Assembly (NCBI GenBank): GCA_031287135.1
Contig: JAITTK010000083.1
Span: 1 to 42,085, forward strand
Length of the DNA: 42,085 nt
Source: Candidatus Methanoplasma reticulitermitis
GTDB taxonomy: Archaea; Thermoplasmatota; Thermoplasmata; Methanomassiliicoccales; Methanomethylophilaceae
Direction of reading: 5' to 3'
In this document: positions 1-8,941 of the stretch, one piece after another
How positions within the stretch are numbered: the first letter of the stretch is position 1
Layout of the letters: each line of letters opens with the position of its first letter
Made by a program: the position numbers and the translations under genes
The notes under the pieces: model-generated
What the model was told of the DNA's origin: nothing
Databases searched by the model: none
The model's input: only the letters and a program-made list of their open reading frames with translations

Positions 1-416
1 AGCTTCTCGAAGGCCATGGCGGCCTCCTCGATGTATGCCGACGTTTCGATCACACCGTATCCCTTATCTGTCATCTTGGTGTGGATCGAGGTGGCCTCCA
101 CCTTCGGGACCATCATTCCCATGATGCTCTTGCTGCCAAGTTTGACCTCCGGCTCCGTCTTGAGCGCGTATGCCGCGCTCTTGACGGCGATCTCTCCCTC
201 GACCGCGCGGGCTATGGTTATCTTCTCCATTGCCGCATCGTAGTCGGAGGAGACACCCTCACGCATCTTCCTGGCCTTTTCCAGCACCTCGAAGAATTCG
301 ATGATGAGACCGTCTCTCTTCATCTTCATGATCTTGTATCCGCTCTGGGACAGTTTGATCCTTTTCTTGAGGTCCAGAAGGACCGAACGGTTCGGGGTGA
401 TGTCTTGGCTTCCCAT
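1..416 (-). CDS. atpD: A-type ATP synthase subunit D (3' end cut off by window)
   Basis: Subunit D forms the coiled-coil central shaft of the A1 head and couples ring rotation to the A3B3 hexamer. The visible N-terminal 138 residues begin MGSQDITPNRSVLLDLKKRI and continue with the charged, heptad-like stretch IMKMKRDGLIIEFFEVLEKA, typical of this family. The ATG at 416 follows the stop of atpB by 5 nt, so the gene is the last visible member of the H-I-K-E-C-F-A-B-D operon. The rest of the protein lies to the left of the window. The identification rests on sequence resemblance plus operon position. Confidence 0.95.
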   Translation of the reverse strand, partial: MGSQDITPNRSVLLDLKKRIKLSQSGYKIMKMKRDGLIIEFFEVLEKARKMREGVSSDYDAAMEKITIARAVEGEIAVKSAAYALKTEPEVKLGSKSIMGMMVPKVEATSIHTKMTDKGYGVIETSAYIEEAAMAFEK

Positions 417-421
417 GAGAA

Positions 422-1804
422 TCACTTCTTGAGGTACTTCTCGATGTACTTGCGGTCGATCCTTGTCAGCTGGTCGATATCGAGTTCCTTCATGATCTCC
501 CAGGAGATGTCGAGCGTCCTCTCTATCGAACGGTCCTCGTCGATACCCTGGCGCACGACGCGGTCCTCGAAGAGGTCCGCGAAGTCCAAGAGCTTCCTGT
601 CCTTTGCCGAGAGCGAATCCTTACCGACGATAGCGACCAGGCCGCGCAGGTCCTTACCTTCTGCATATGAAGCATACAGCTGGTCGGAGACCGCTTTGTG
701 ATCCTCGCGGGTCTTGCCTTTTCCGACACCCGAGTTCATCAGACGGCTGAGCGACGACGACACATTGACCGGAGGATATATGCCGCTGCGGTGCAGCTCC
801 CTCGACAGGACGATCTGTCCTTCCGTTATGTACCCGGACAGATCGGGGATCGGGTGGGTTATGTCATCGCCGGGCATCGAGAGAATCGGGATCTGGGTGA
901 TCGATCCTTTCTTATCCTTTATCCTTCCCGCGCGCTCATAGAGCTGTGCGAGGTCGGTGTACATGTACCCTGGATAACCGCGTCTTCCCGGAACCTCTTC
1001 TCTCGCCGCGCCGACCTGGCGCAGAGCTTCGCAGTAGTTGGTGACGTCGGTCATTATCACGAGCACCTGCATCCCCAATTCGAATGCCATGTACTCTGCG
1101 GTCGTCAGACCCAGACGGGGTGTGACGATACGCTCTACAGCCGGGTCATCGGCGAGGTTCAGGAATACCACCGCATTCTTCAGTGCGCCGGTCCTCTCGA
1201 ACTCCTTCATGAACATCTGCTTCTCTTCATTTGTTATGCCCAGTGCGATGAACACGACGGCGAATTCCTCGTTCTCCCCGAGGACCTTCGCCTGCCTTGC
1301 TATCTGAAGGGCGATCTCGTTGTGGGGAAGACCCGATCCCGAGAATATCGGCAGTTTCTGCCCTCTCACCAGCGTGTTCATGCCGTCGATCGTCGAGATG
1401 CCGGTCTGGATGAAATCCGCCGGACTGTCCCTTGCCCATGGGTTTATCGCGGCTCCGACGATGTCCAGTTCCTGCTCCGGGACGATCCTGGCCCCTCCGT
1501 CGAGAGGTTCTCCCGCCCCGGTTAGGACCCTTCCGAGCATGTCCCTCGAGACGGGCATTTTCATCGTGTCGCCCAGGAAGCGTACGGACGCCTGCCTGTC
1601 GATACCGGATGTACCCTCGAATATCTGGACCACCACGATCTCATCGGATGTGTCCAGGACCTGGCCTCTCTTCATGGATCCGTCGGAAAGCCTCACGCTG
1701 ACCATCTCCTGATAGCCTACGGGCTCGGTCTTCTTGACGAATACGAGAGGGCCCGCTATCTGGGAGACCGTCTTGTATTCCTTGGATACTTTCGCTTTTG
1801 TCAT
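422..1804 (-). CDS. atpB: A-type ATP synthase subunit B (non-catalytic)
   Basis: This is the regulatory, non-catalytic subunit of the A3B3 hexamer. The protein of about 460 residues starts MTKAKVSKEYKTVSQIAGPL and contains the family stretch IFSGSGLPHNEIALQIARQA, where a catalytic subunit would have a P-loop; the missing lysine loop marks it as B rather than A. MTDVTNYCEALR and GRRGYPGYMYTDLA are further family signatures. Two starts are possible: a GTG at 1813 that overlaps the atpA stop, or the ATG at 1804. I prefer 1804, because GGAG sits about 10 nt before it but only 1 nt before the GTG. It is translationally linked to atpA upstream and atpD downstream. Confidence 0.96.
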   Translation of the reverse strand: MTKAKVSKEYKTVSQIAGPLVFVKKTEPVGYQEMVSVRLSDGSMKRGQVLDTSDEIVVVQIFEGTSGIDRQASVRFLGDTMKMPVSRDMLGRVLTGAGEPLDGGARIVPEQELDIVGAAINPWARDSPADFIQTGISTIDGMNTLVRGQKLPIFSGSGLPHNEIALQIARQAKVLGENEEFAVVFIALGITNEEKQMFMKEFERTGALKNAVVFLNLADDPAVERIVTPRLGLTTAEYMAFELGMQVLVIMTDVTNYCEALRQVGAAREEVPGRRGYPGYMYTDLAQLYERAGRIKDKKGSITQIPILSMPGDDITHPIPDLSGYITEGQIVLSRELHRSGIYPPVNVSSSLSRLMNSGVGKGKTREDHKAVSDQLYASYAEGKDLRGLVAIVGKDSLSAKDRKLLDFADLFEDRVVRQGIDEDRSIERTLDISWEIMKELDIDQLTRIDRKYIEKYLKK

Positions 1805-1809
1805 AGTTC

Positions 1810-3540
1810 TCACGCTCCGAGTCCCGCGAACTGCTCGTCCATATCCTTGGACACGGCATCCAGTTCGGCATCGACATTCTCTTCGTATTTGGCCTGGTTG
1901 AACCTCTGCCTGACCGGGAGGTATGCGATCTTATCGACCGGGATTCCCGATGCGAGCGCGTTGCCGGCGAGATCGGAATACTTCTTGATCAGAGTCATCA
2001 TAACATACTGCCTGTTGATGGGGCAGTACGAATCCACCGGGTGGTATGCATTCTGCTGGAGGTATATCTCACGGATCATCTTGGCCACCTCAAGGGTCAC
2101 CTTCTGCTCGTCCGGGAGGGAGTCCGATCCGACCATCTGCACGATCTCCTGCAGTTCGGCCTCTTTCTGGAGGATCTGCATGGCCCATGCCTTCAGTTCG
2201 GGGAAATTCTCGGCCACATTCTGTTTGTACCAGCCGCTCAGCTGTTTGTCGTACATCGTGTACGAGGTAAGCCAGTTTATGGTGGGGAAATGTCTTCTCT
2301 CCCTCAGCTTCGTATCGAGCGCCCAGAACACACGCACTATGCGCAGCGTGTTCTGCGTTACAGGCTCTGAGAGGTCTCCGCCCGGGGGCGAGACCGCGCC
2401 TATAACGGAGATTGATCCTATCTCGCCGCTCAGTGCTTTGGCACGGCATGCGCGCTCGTAGAACTCCGAAAGACGTCCTGCAAGGTATGCGGGATATCCT
2501 TCTTCCCCGGGCATCTCCTCGAGCCTCGACGATATCTCACGCATTGCTTCAGCCCACCTTGAGGTGGAATCGGCCATCAATGACACATCATAACCCATAT
2601 CCCTGAAGTATTCGGCGATGGTTATGCCCGTGTAAACGGACGCTTCCCTTGCCGCGACAGGCATGTTGGACGTGTTGGCTATCAGGACAGTCCTGTTCAT
2701 AAGGGACTCCCCCGTCGTAGGATCGACCAGTTCCGGGAACTCGGTGAGGACCTCGGTCATCTCGTTTCCGCGCTCACCGCATCCTATGTACACCACGATC
2801 TCGGCATTGGAATACTTTGCCAGAGACTGCTGGGTAACGGTCTTGCCGGTACCGAAAGCACCCGGGATCGCCGCCGCACCGCCCTTTGCGAGCGGGAACA
2901 TCGTGTCCAGGACCCTGAGTCCGGTGACCAACGGTATGTCCGGCTGGTATTTCTCCGTCACCGGTCTGGACACACGGACGGGCCATTTCTGCATCATGGT
3001 CATCTCCTGCCCGTCGATCTTCGCGACAACATCGGTCACGGTGTGCTTGCCGTCCGATATGCCGCTTATCTTCCCTTTCTTGAATGTCGGGGGCACCATA
3101 ATCTTGTGGACCATCGAACCTTCCATGACGGTACCGATTACCTGTCCCGCCTCGACTTCTTCGCCGTTCTTGACAGCGGGCTTGAAATCCCACTTCTTCT
3201 CTCTGTCGAGTCCAGGTGCGGAAACGCCGCGGAAGATGAAATCCCCCATTTTGTCCCTGAGCACGGGCAGAGGCCTCTGTATTCCGTCATAAACGGATGT
3301 AAGAAGCCCCGGACCGAGTTCCGCGACAAGAGGGAGTCCGGTATTCGTGACCGGCTCTCCGGGCTTAACACCCGAAGTATCCTCGTAAACCTGGATGATA
3401 GAGTACTCGCCTACAATCTTGATGACCTCGCCCATGAGACCCTCTTTCCCTACATGCACGACATCGTACATCTTGGGAGTGATCCCAGTTGCTGTCACCA
3501 CAGGACCTGCGACCCTGTAAATTACACCTTCAGTGCTCAT
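1810..3540 (-). CDS. atpA: A-type ATP synthase catalytic subunit A
   Basis: This is the catalytic nucleotide-binding subunit of the A1 head (576 residues, normal length). The P-loop GAFGTGKTVTQQSLAK lies near residue 230 and is preceded by PLAKGGAAAIPG. The DSTSRWAEAMREISSRLEEM region and the SPPGGDLSEPV segment are catalytic-subunit signatures. The insert unique to A/V-type A subunits lies at about residues 115-190. The ATG at 3540 directly abuts the atpF stop. GAGG about 8 nt upstream gives a good ribosome binding site. The gene sits in the middle of the ATP synthase operon. I saw no intein or frameshift. Confidence 0.98.
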   Translation of the reverse strand: MSTEGVIYRVAGPVVTATGITPKMYDVVHVGKEGLMGEVIKIVGEYSIIQVYEDTSGVKPGEPVTNTGLPLVAELGPGLLTSVYDGIQRPLPVLRDKMGDFIFRGVSAPGLDREKKWDFKPAVKNGEEVEAGQVIGTVMEGSMVHKIMVPPTFKKGKISGISDGKHTVTDVVAKIDGQEMTMMQKWPVRVSRPVTEKYQPDIPLVTGLRVLDTMFPLAKGGAAAIPGAFGTGKTVTQQSLAKYSNAEIVVYIGCGERGNEMTEVLTEFPELVDPTTGESLMNRTVLIANTSNMPVAAREASVYTGITIAEYFRDMGYDVSLMADSTSRWAEAMREISSRLEEMPGEEGYPAYLAGRLSEFYERACRAKALSGEIGSISVIGAVSPPGGDLSEPVTQNTLRIVRVFWALDTKLRERRHFPTINWLTSYTMYDKQLSGWYKQNVAENFPELKAWAMQILQKEAELQEIVQMVGSDSLPDEQKVTLEVAKMIREIYLQQNAYHPVDSYCPINRQYVMMTLIKKYSDLAGNALASGIPVDKIAYLPVRQRFNQAKYEENVDAELDAVSKDMDEQFAGLGA

Positions 3541-3846
3541 TTATTCATCCTCTGTCTTGTATAAATCAACGCCAATTGCTCTTTTGACCTTCTCGCGAAG
3601 GTCGCTCTCATCCCCGCCGACCGGTACGACCACCGGCTGGATGGAATCCAATATCTTTGCCCTGATGTTCTGCGGAAGGTATTTGAGATCCTCCGCGTCA
3701 ACAGCCAGGATACCGATATTGGTATCGGACATGGCTCCTCCGATCACGCTCTGATAGTTGTTCTCGTCAGCCACGAACACACGTTTGAGTCCGGCCAACC
3801 TGAAACCCAGTACGAATTCCTCGCTGCCCACTACTGCTATTTCCAT
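3541..3846 (-). CDS. atpF: A-type ATP synthase subunit F
   Basis: This is a small subunit (101 residues) at the end of the central stalk, which binds to D in the rotor. It begins MEIAVVGSEEFVLGFRLAGL, the Rossmann-like start typical of the family, and later has IGILAVDAEDLKYLPQNIRA. Its ATG shares one base with the stop of atpC (TGATG), and its own TAA abuts the atpA start. It is therefore tightly coupled to its neighbours in translation. It is one of the few genes here that end in TAA. Confidence 0.95.
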   Translation of the reverse strand: MEIAVVGSEEFVLGFRLAGLKRVFVADENNYQSVIGGAMSDTNIGILAVDAEDLKYLPQNIRAKILDSIQPVVVPVGGDESDLREKVKRAIGVDLYKTEDE

Positions 3847-4895
3847 CAGATCACCAAAAGTCCTTTGATCACATCTCTGTCCAGTCCGCTCTCCGTGCCT
3901 CTGGCGATCAACCTGATATTCCTTACCTCGCTCTCCTTGTGAATCATGTAGTCTATGACCGGGATCACCGACAGCGGGTACAGGTGCGAGAACTTCTTCG
4001 CTTTCTGCATCTCGTACCTCTTAAGGCCGGACACCATGTCCCTCAGGTTGTTGGACTCCAGTGCATCCTTTATGTTCTCGTAGAAATCGAGTTGCGAAAT
4101 ATCGGATATCAACGATTCCGCGTTCTCCGCGTTCGCGAACAGCGTGAGCTGTCTTCCGTCGATCTTCTTCCCTCCGGGGATGATGTACTTCATGACCTGT
4201 TCTCCGATTATACCTTCTGCTTTCAGTTTGAAGATCGTCTCGAAGTTCTTTATGTCCACTTCCTCTCTTATGTAATCGAGGAAGAGGCGCGATGGTCTGG
4301 ATGACGGATCTATGCTCTGTATGAGTTTCTCATAGTGCATCTTGTCCAAGAAATCCTCGATATCCCCCAGGTTCCCGCTCGCTTTGTATGCGGACAGCAC
4401 ATCCGCCGGGAAATTCACACGCGCCATCTTTCCGAAATTCGCGATGATGTCATCATCCGTTTCCAGAGCGATCAGCCTGTCCAAAGATTCGGCGCTTAGG
4501 CTGCCTGCGGGCACAAGATCCTCTCTTATTCCCTCCGCATCCAGACCGTACGATTTTCCGCGGAGTATGACTTTGAGGTTCCAGATGTCCCATTTCACGA
4601 GATATGCGGAGACCATGCCGTAAAGCTCCCCCGTTGATGAGGAAAGGATGCTGCTGAACACTTTTGCCATGTTGAGATACGTGGCATGTTCCAGGAGAGC
4701 TAGACCCGACATTCTTCCTGCCAGGTCCGCCATCTCCTTGCCGTAGCCGATCTCGCTTATGTAACGGGATATCTCCGGCACAGTCATCATCATCATCTTA
4801 CTGTAGTCCTCTTCGCCCATAAGGAGGGATTTCTTGGCCTTTACCCTGGCGACCGTATACGCATAGTTGCCTTTCCTTCCATTGCGCCTGAACAT
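3846..4895 (-). CDS. atpC: A-type ATP synthase subunit C (V-ATPase d/AC39 type)
   Basis: Subunit C is the socket that joins the central stalk to the membrane ring. The 349-residue helical protein begins MFRRNGRKGNYAYTVARVKA. Its YAYTVARVKAKKSLLM start and the segment IWNLKVILRGKSYGL are characteristic of the archaeal C/AC39 family. It is mostly alpha-helical by composition and has no signal peptide or membrane segment. It starts 4 nt after the atpE stop and overlaps atpF by one base. The order E-C-F-A-B-D matches euryarchaeal ATP synthase operons. Confidence 0.94.
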   Translation of the reverse strand: MFRRNGRKGNYAYTVARVKAKKSLLMGEEDYSKMMMMTVPEISRYISEIGYGKEMADLAGRMSGLALLEHATYLNMAKVFSSILSSSTGELYGMVSAYLVKWDIWNLKVILRGKSYGLDAEGIREDLVPAGSLSAESLDRLIALETDDDIIANFGKMARVNFPADVLSAYKASGNLGDIEDFLDKMHYEKLIQSIDPSSRPSRLFLDYIREEVDIKNFETIFKLKAEGIIGEQVMKYIIPGGKKIDGRQLTLFANAENAESLISDISQLDFYENIKDALESNNLRDMVSGLKRYEMQKAKKFSHLYPLSVIPVIDYMIHKESEVRNIRLIARGTESGLDRDVIKGLLVI

Positions 4896-4899
4896 TGTC

Positions 4900-5457
4900 T
4901 CACCCGAACAGGATGTCGGACAAAGCCTTTATCTCACGGTCCCAGATCGTCTGGAGTATGGTCTCGTATTGCATGTCGACCTCCACGGTGCCGTCCTCGC
5001 TCTGGAGGATCAGTCCCGCACGTATCCTGTGATCTTTCTCGACCGACTTGACGCCCAGATCCTTCGCTGTGAAACTGTCTTTGGCGGACATCAGAGCCTT
5101 GGGTTTGTCGATGACCGTCTTCGCCGACTTCACCATCTTCTTGTACTGCTCCAGTTTAACGCTCTCCGGAGCGGATTCGAGATCGGCGAGAACGGTCTCG
5201 AACGCCTGGGCCAGGATCTCCTTCCTTTTGGACAGGACGATCTTCTTGCTCTCCAGTTCCGAACTGGAGAGCTCCTGGCGCCTGAGGCGCTCGATCGATT
5301 CTTTGAGCTTCTTATCCTCTTTCTCTCTCATGTCGGAAATCAGTGCATCCGCCTCGGCCGATATGGCCTTCACTTCAGCGGCGGCCTGCGATCTGATATC
5401 GCTTGCCTGCTTGTCGGCCGATGCAATGATCTCCTTCGTGACGTTATCTAATGCCAT
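4900..5457 (-). CDS. atpE: A-type ATP synthase subunit E (peripheral stalk)
   Basis: With subunit H, this protein forms the peripheral stalk that holds the A3B3 head still. It has 185 residues. The N-terminal ~95 residues are a long charged helix rich in Ala, Glu and Lys (for example ADKQASDIRSQAAAEVKAIS), followed by a mixed C-terminal domain ending IKALSDILFG. The heptad-rich N-terminus and the position between K and C support the assignment. It is 17 nt downstream of atpK and 4 nt upstream of atpC. Confidence 0.93.
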   Translation of the reverse strand: MALDNVTKEIIASADKQASDIRSQAAAEVKAISAEADALISDMREKEDKKLKESIERLRRQELSSSELESKKIVLSKRKEILAQAFETVLADLESAPESVKLEQYKKMVKSAKTVIDKPKALMSAKDSFTAKDLGVKSVEKDHRIRAGLILQSEDGTVEVDMQYETILQTIWDREIKALSDILFG

Positions 5458-5474
5458 GAGACGGCCTCAGATAC

Positions 5475-5708
5475 TTACATCACGAAGATTCCCATGATAG
5501 CTATAACAAGACCGAAGATGACGATGGTCTCGGGAAGAACCATGAAGATCATTGCTTTACCGAAGATTGTTGGATCCTCGGTTATGGCTCCTACTGCCGC
5601 TGCTCCCACGTCTTTCTCCGCCATTCCCGCTCCGAGACCCGTGAGTCCGACAGCAAGTCCTGCTCCAATAGCGATAAGTCCGCTTCCTACATCTCCTTCT
5701 ATTGCCAT
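5475..5708 (-). CDS. atpK: A-type ATP synthase subunit K (rotor ring proteolipid)
   Basis: This membrane ring subunit carries the coupling ion. Its 77 residues form a single hairpin: a Gly/Ala-rich helix 1 (GLIAIGAGLAVGLTGLGAGM), a polar loop around EDPTIFG, and helix 2, where the ion-binding Glu60 lies in LPETIVIFGLVIA. Thr61 follows the glutamate, as in many Na+-type rings. Glu31 in helix 1, rather than Gln, appears to occupy the place where Na+ rings often have a second ligand, so the coupling ion cannot be settled from sequence. The gene lies between atpI and atpE and ends in TAA. Confidence 0.96.
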   Translation of the reverse strand: MAIEGDVGSGLIAIGAGLAVGLTGLGAGMAEKDVGAAAVGAITEDPTIFGKAMIFMVLPETIVIFGLVIAIMGIFVM

Positions 5709-5710
5709 TT

Positions 5711-7771
5711 TTATACCTCTTTGTCAGCTTTTGCCTGTGTTAAAATTGTTTTAACGCGTTTGACCTTCAACGGTTCGTATCTTATCCCGCCTCCTTCGAA
5801 GAACTTCGTCATCAGTTCCACGAACTGCAGCCTCAGAGCATGCAGCCCCGCGGAAAGGATTCCCAAGGTCCATACGACCAGATGCAGGAAAGCGAACAGG
5901 AGCAGTCCGATCACCAGGAAACCTATTCCCGGCCAAACGACCGTCTCGCCCATCCCCATTATCATTCCGAACACTATGTAGTTAAACGCCATCGCCATGC
6001 CGGCCTTGGACATACCGATGGCCGCCAGACGCGTATATGATAATATGTTTCCGACGATGCCCGGAAGTTCCAGTATCGCCATTATACCTTCCACCCTCGA
6101 CGTTATCACAACACCGACGACGGTCATCACCAGCCCGGCCGCCAGAAGATACATGACCATGCCTTCCAGCGGGGCGCTGTCGAACAGCATCTGAGTCAGT
6201 GAATAACAGAACACGACCATCCCGGTGAACATGATGATCCATCCGCCCTTCTCCATGAATGCGTGCTTGTTGTCGTGCTGTCTCCTTATGTTCAGATAGC
6301 CGCACACGTATCCGATCAGGAGGTGGACTATACCGACGTAAACAGACAGCTTCAGAAGCATGCCGACATGGATGCCGAGCTTCGATATTCCGTGATCGTC
6401 GATCATTATTCCGCTGAACCATTCGGGAAGATGTATGCCCAGCAACCCTTCCCATGTTATATTCAGCGGCGGTTCCCAGTGACCTATGAAGTGCATCCCG
6501 AGCGCTTCTCCGAAGAAGAAGAACCCGAACATGAACGCCCATATGCCTCCGAAGAACAGCACTGTGGCGATCGCACGCCAATCCTTATGGTGCGTGACCT
6601 TCAGGCCGTACGCCCCCAGGATTATGAAGGGTATCGCATAACCGCAGTCCCCTATCATAAAACCGAAGAATAACGGGAGGAAGAACATTATCAGGACCGA
6701 CGGATCGATCTCCTGATACTTCGGTGTCGAGACCAGACTTGTGGCGTACTCGAACTCCTTTGCTATTACCCCGTTGTTACTCTTCGTAGGTACTTTCTTG
6801 AATCTTTCCTCTGCTTCCTCTTCCTCGTGCAGGTTCCTGCCGCGTGTCTCCTCGAACTCCACATGAATGTCATTGCCGAGTCGAGATTCCAGCTCGGCGG
6901 CCACGGACTGAAATTTGTTCGTGGGCACCCAGGAATCCATTATATACGAATATTCCCCGACCGCTATCCTGAGAGGCACCTCGCCTTTCTCGATCTCGAT
7001 GGACAGCTCTTCGTCGGATGCACGCAGGAAGGTCTTGTGTTTCATCCGAAGTGCTTCGACTTCCTTCTCGACGGATTCCAGCTTGGCATAGAGGTCTGCC
7101 AGGCCTTCATCGGCCAGTAAAAGTGCTTCGGACACGGGGCCTTTGCCCTCGGGTACCGCGATCTCCGTGAATCCGTACTCCGAAAGTATCGATGCCGCCC
7201 TGTCCTTGTCCTCGGTCTTCACGAACACCGCCGCAACGCCGCCTGCCTTCTTTTTGAAGGATACGAACGCCTCGGAATCGGCAAGTGATTTCAATGCCTC
7301 GGACGGGTCTTCCTTTACTGTCCCCACGATGACCGCCAGACTCTTGTACCCCGAATAGAGTTCAAGGTCCACCGGTATCGTTGCGAGAATTTCCAAGCTC
7401 TTCTTTTTAGCGTTTAATTCAGTGATTCTCTGATTAAGATCATTCCTGGCATCAAGAACCTTGAGAATCTCGGCCTCGGTACTCTCTACGCTGCCGGACG
7501 ATATTTGGTCCCTTATCTCCTCCACCGATACCCTGGCCGTTTCGGTCGTCTTGCCTACTCCGAGCTCTTTTTCCATCGCCCTGACTTTCAGCAACCTCTC
7601 GGATGCCTTGGAGTTCGTGGGCAACGGGGCCCCGATGGACATGTCGTCTGTGCCAGTGGTGTGATCGATCAGGTGGAGTGCCTTCGCGCTGTAGAAGGCC
7701 TCTATTGCCTCCTCCATGCGGGATTTGGTACCCACGACCACGATCCTACTCATTGACTCAGGAAGTGACAT
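5711..7771 (-). CDS. atpI: A-type ATP synthase subunit I (a-subunit, membrane stator)
   Basis: This is the static membrane subunit that forms the ion half-channels against the K ring. It has 686 residues. The N-terminal ~330 residues are soluble and partly coiled coil. The C-terminal half has about seven or eight hydrophobic helices, including FFLPLFFGFMIGDCGYAIPF and GNILSYTRLAAIGMSKAG, the latter holding the essential arginine of this family. I chose the ATG at 7771 because GAGG lies 7 nt before it; the in-frame ATG at 7753 has no such site. The start overlaps the end of the H gene by 14 nt, which suggests coupled translation. Confidence 0.96.
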   Translation of the reverse strand: MSLPESMSRIVVVGTKSRMEEAIEAFYSAKALHLIDHTTGTDDMSIGAPLPTNSKASERLLKVRAMEKELGVGKTTETARVSVEEIRDQISSGSVESTEAEILKVLDARNDLNQRITELNAKKKSLEILATIPVDLELYSGYKSLAVIVGTVKEDPSEALKSLADSEAFVSFKKKAGGVAAVFVKTEDKDRAASILSEYGFTEIAVPEGKGPVSEALLLADEGLADLYAKLESVEKEVEALRMKHKTFLRASDEELSIEIEKGEVPLRIAVGEYSYIMDSWVPTNKFQSVAAELESRLGNDIHVEFEETRGRNLHEEEEAEERFKKVPTKSNNGVIAKEFEYATSLVSTPKYQEIDPSVLIMFFLPLFFGFMIGDCGYAIPFIILGAYGLKVTHHKDWRAIATVLFFGGIWAFMFGFFFFGEALGMHFIGHWEPPLNITWEGLLGIHLPEWFSGIMIDDHGISKLGIHVGMLLKLSVYVGIVHLLIGYVCGYLNIRRQHDNKHAFMEKGGWIIMFTGMVVFCYSLTQMLFDSAPLEGMVMYLLAAGLVMTVVGVVITSRVEGIMAILELPGIVGNILSYTRLAAIGMSKAGMAMAFNYIVFGMIMGMGETVVWPGIGFLVIGLLLFAFLHLVVWTLGILSAGLHALRLQFVELMTKFFEGGGIRYEPLKVKRVKTILTQAKADKEV

Positions 7772-8090
7772 TTATGGTCCTCTCGAATTCTTCGACCAGG
7801 AAATCTTTCACTTCCTTGATTTTCTTTGCTGAGGATTTCTCGATGCTCTTGGCTTCCTTCTCGCCTGCGGCGAGAAGTTCGTTCCTTTTCTCATCGAGAG
7901 CCTTCTGCTCGGTTGCAATGGAGGATTCGTGGCTGCCGCGCATCGCTGCTTCGGCATCCTGAATTCTCTTCACAGAATCTCTGCGGGCGTCCGCTATGGC
8001 CATTTTTTTGTCCGCCTCGGCCTTTTCGACCTTGGCATCAGCCTCTGCTTCTGCCTTCTTTATTTCCGAAAGTATGTCAGTTCGGCTCAA
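7758..8090 (-). CDS. ahaH: A-type ATP synthase subunit H (peripheral stalk)
   Basis: This is the coiled-coil partner of subunit E in the peripheral stalk. The protein is almost entirely Ala/Glu/Lys-rich helix (SEIKKAEAEADAKVEKAEAD) and ends EEFERTINVTS. I take the TTG at 8090 as the start, giving about 110 residues beginning with Met-SRTDILSEIKK. GGGGAGTG lies 4 nt before this TTG, and homologues begin this way. The longer reading from an ATG at 8135 adds 15 residues unlike the family and has no binding site. H is the first gene of the ATP synthase operon. Confidence 0.9.
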   Translation of the reverse strand: MSRTDILSEIKKAEAEADAKVEKAEADKKMAIADARRDSVKRIQDAEAAMRGSHESSIATEQKALDEKRNELLAAGEKEAKSIEKSSAKKIKEVKDFLVEEFERTINVTS

Positions 8091-8133
8091 TTTACACTCC
8101 CCGACTATCTGCCGAGCATGGTATTGAGTGGGC

Positions 8134-8143
8134 ATACTTAAGC
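8134..8143 (-). promoter_or_regulatory. Possible promoter of the ATP synthase operon
   Basis: On the minus strand the sequence CTTAAGTATG lies about 45 nt before the TTG start of the H gene. A start site about 25 nt downstream would leave a short leader carrying the strong GGGGAGTG ribosome binding site. The box overlaps the stop codon of the upstream deaminase gene, so readthrough from that gene is also possible. It is a weak match to an archaeal TATA box. Confidence 0.35.
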
Positions 8144-8638
8144 GTAATTGTCCGATTGCCCCTCCGGGCCGTTAGAATGTGCATTATCAGCATCGCCGGA
8201 AAAGCTGCGTACCTTTATGGCGGTCTCGGCAAGCAGCTGTTTGGACAGATCGTCCACATATCCAGTCTTGTAAACTACTTCCGTTATCCCCGAATTTATA
8301 AGGATCTTCGTGCACATCGAACACGGAAACGTGGTCGTGTACAATGTGGCATCTTTGACGCTGACACCGAAATATGCCGCCTGGGCCACGGCATTCTGCT
8401 CCGCGTGCACGCCCCTGCATAATTCGTGCCTGGTCCCGGACGGTATGTTCATCTGTTCCCTTATGCAACCCAGCTCCTCACAGTGACGCGTTCCCTTGGG
8501 GGACCCATTGTATCCGGTGGACAATATGTGCTTGTCCTTTACGATTACCGCCCCCACTCTTCTTCTCACGCATGTGGACCTCTGAGCAACCAATTCGGCC
8601 ATGCTCATGAAATATTCGTCGCTCGAAGGCCTGTCCAT
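8138..8638 (-). CDS. Deoxycytidylate (dCMP) deaminase family protein
   Basis: This is a zinc-dependent deaminase of the dCMP/ComEB type, which would convert dCMP to dUMP to feed dTMP synthesis. The zinc site is visible as HAEQNAV (His ligand and catalytic Glu) and PCSMCTKIL (two Cys ligands). GAVIVKDKHILSTGYNGSPKG is the typical N-terminal strand-loop. I start at the ATG at 8638 (MDRPSSDEYFMSMAELVAQR), where homologues begin; an ATG at 8707 would add 23 residues with no family resemblance. The last ~20 residues are polar and variable. It lies 47 nt upstream of the ATP synthase H gene on the same strand. Substrate is inferred from the family. Confidence 0.9.
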   Translation of the reverse strand: MDRPSSDEYFMSMAELVAQRSTCVRRRVGAVIVKDKHILSTGYNGSPKGTRHCEELGCIREQMNIPSGTRHELCRGVHAEQNAVAQAAYFGVSVKDATLYTTTFPCSMCTKILINSGITEVVYKTGYVDDLSKQLLAETAIKVRSFSGDADNAHSNGPEGQSDNYA

Positions 8639-8941
8639 ATCCTTTGAGATGCTGTTTACCCTATAATTGTTTTTGGACCGTTCCGTCCGCCGAAAGAAAT
8701 CACACATATACCTGGCTCACTCCGCACGTCTTAGAGTATGAATAAACCAAAGCCGGAGGATGTGTCAATCACAGATCATACGGATGGTCTGTTCGCCGGC
8801 GTCCCTGAAACCGGTGATAACCGGGTTTGCAAACAGGAAATCTTCTGCTGCACTGACCGTTGTTTTTTGTTATCCTGTCTTTATCCGGCCGTGGATCCCG
8901 TGTCTTTTCCGGGGAATTAAATTAATAATCAAAAAAACATA
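8639..8941. other. Gene-free stretch between divergent deaminase and signal peptidase genes
   Basis: No convincing gene is seen here. It holds the promoters of the two divergent neighbours. A small hairpin, AAACCGGT-GATA-ACCGG(G)TTT, lies at 8808-8828, and a T-rich run follows at about 8862-8873. Together they could be a terminator or a small RNA end, but no transcript is evident. A 60-codon open frame at 8738 lacks any recognisable start signal. Confidence 0.4.
8917..8925 (+). promoter_or_regulatory. TATA box of the signal peptidase gene (leaderless)
   Basis: TTAAATTAA is centred about 21-30 nt before the two candidate ATGs at 8942 and 8951, inside an AT-rich stretch. There is no usable Shine-Dalgarno sequence, so translation probably starts at or very near the 5' end of the transcript. 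Confidence 0.5.

Noticed and set aside
1804..1813. GTG at 1813 as the atpB start
   Set aside because: The GGAG is only 1 nt from this GTG, while ATG 1804 has proper spacing; both remain possible and differ by three residues.
1320..3564. Long rightward frames opposite atpA and atpB
   Set aside because: They are antisense to strongly conserved ATP synthase genes and have no family resemblance.
8738..8920. 60-codon frame upstream of the signal peptidase
   Set aside because: No ribosome binding site or conserved feature; it overlaps a hairpin and a promoter region.
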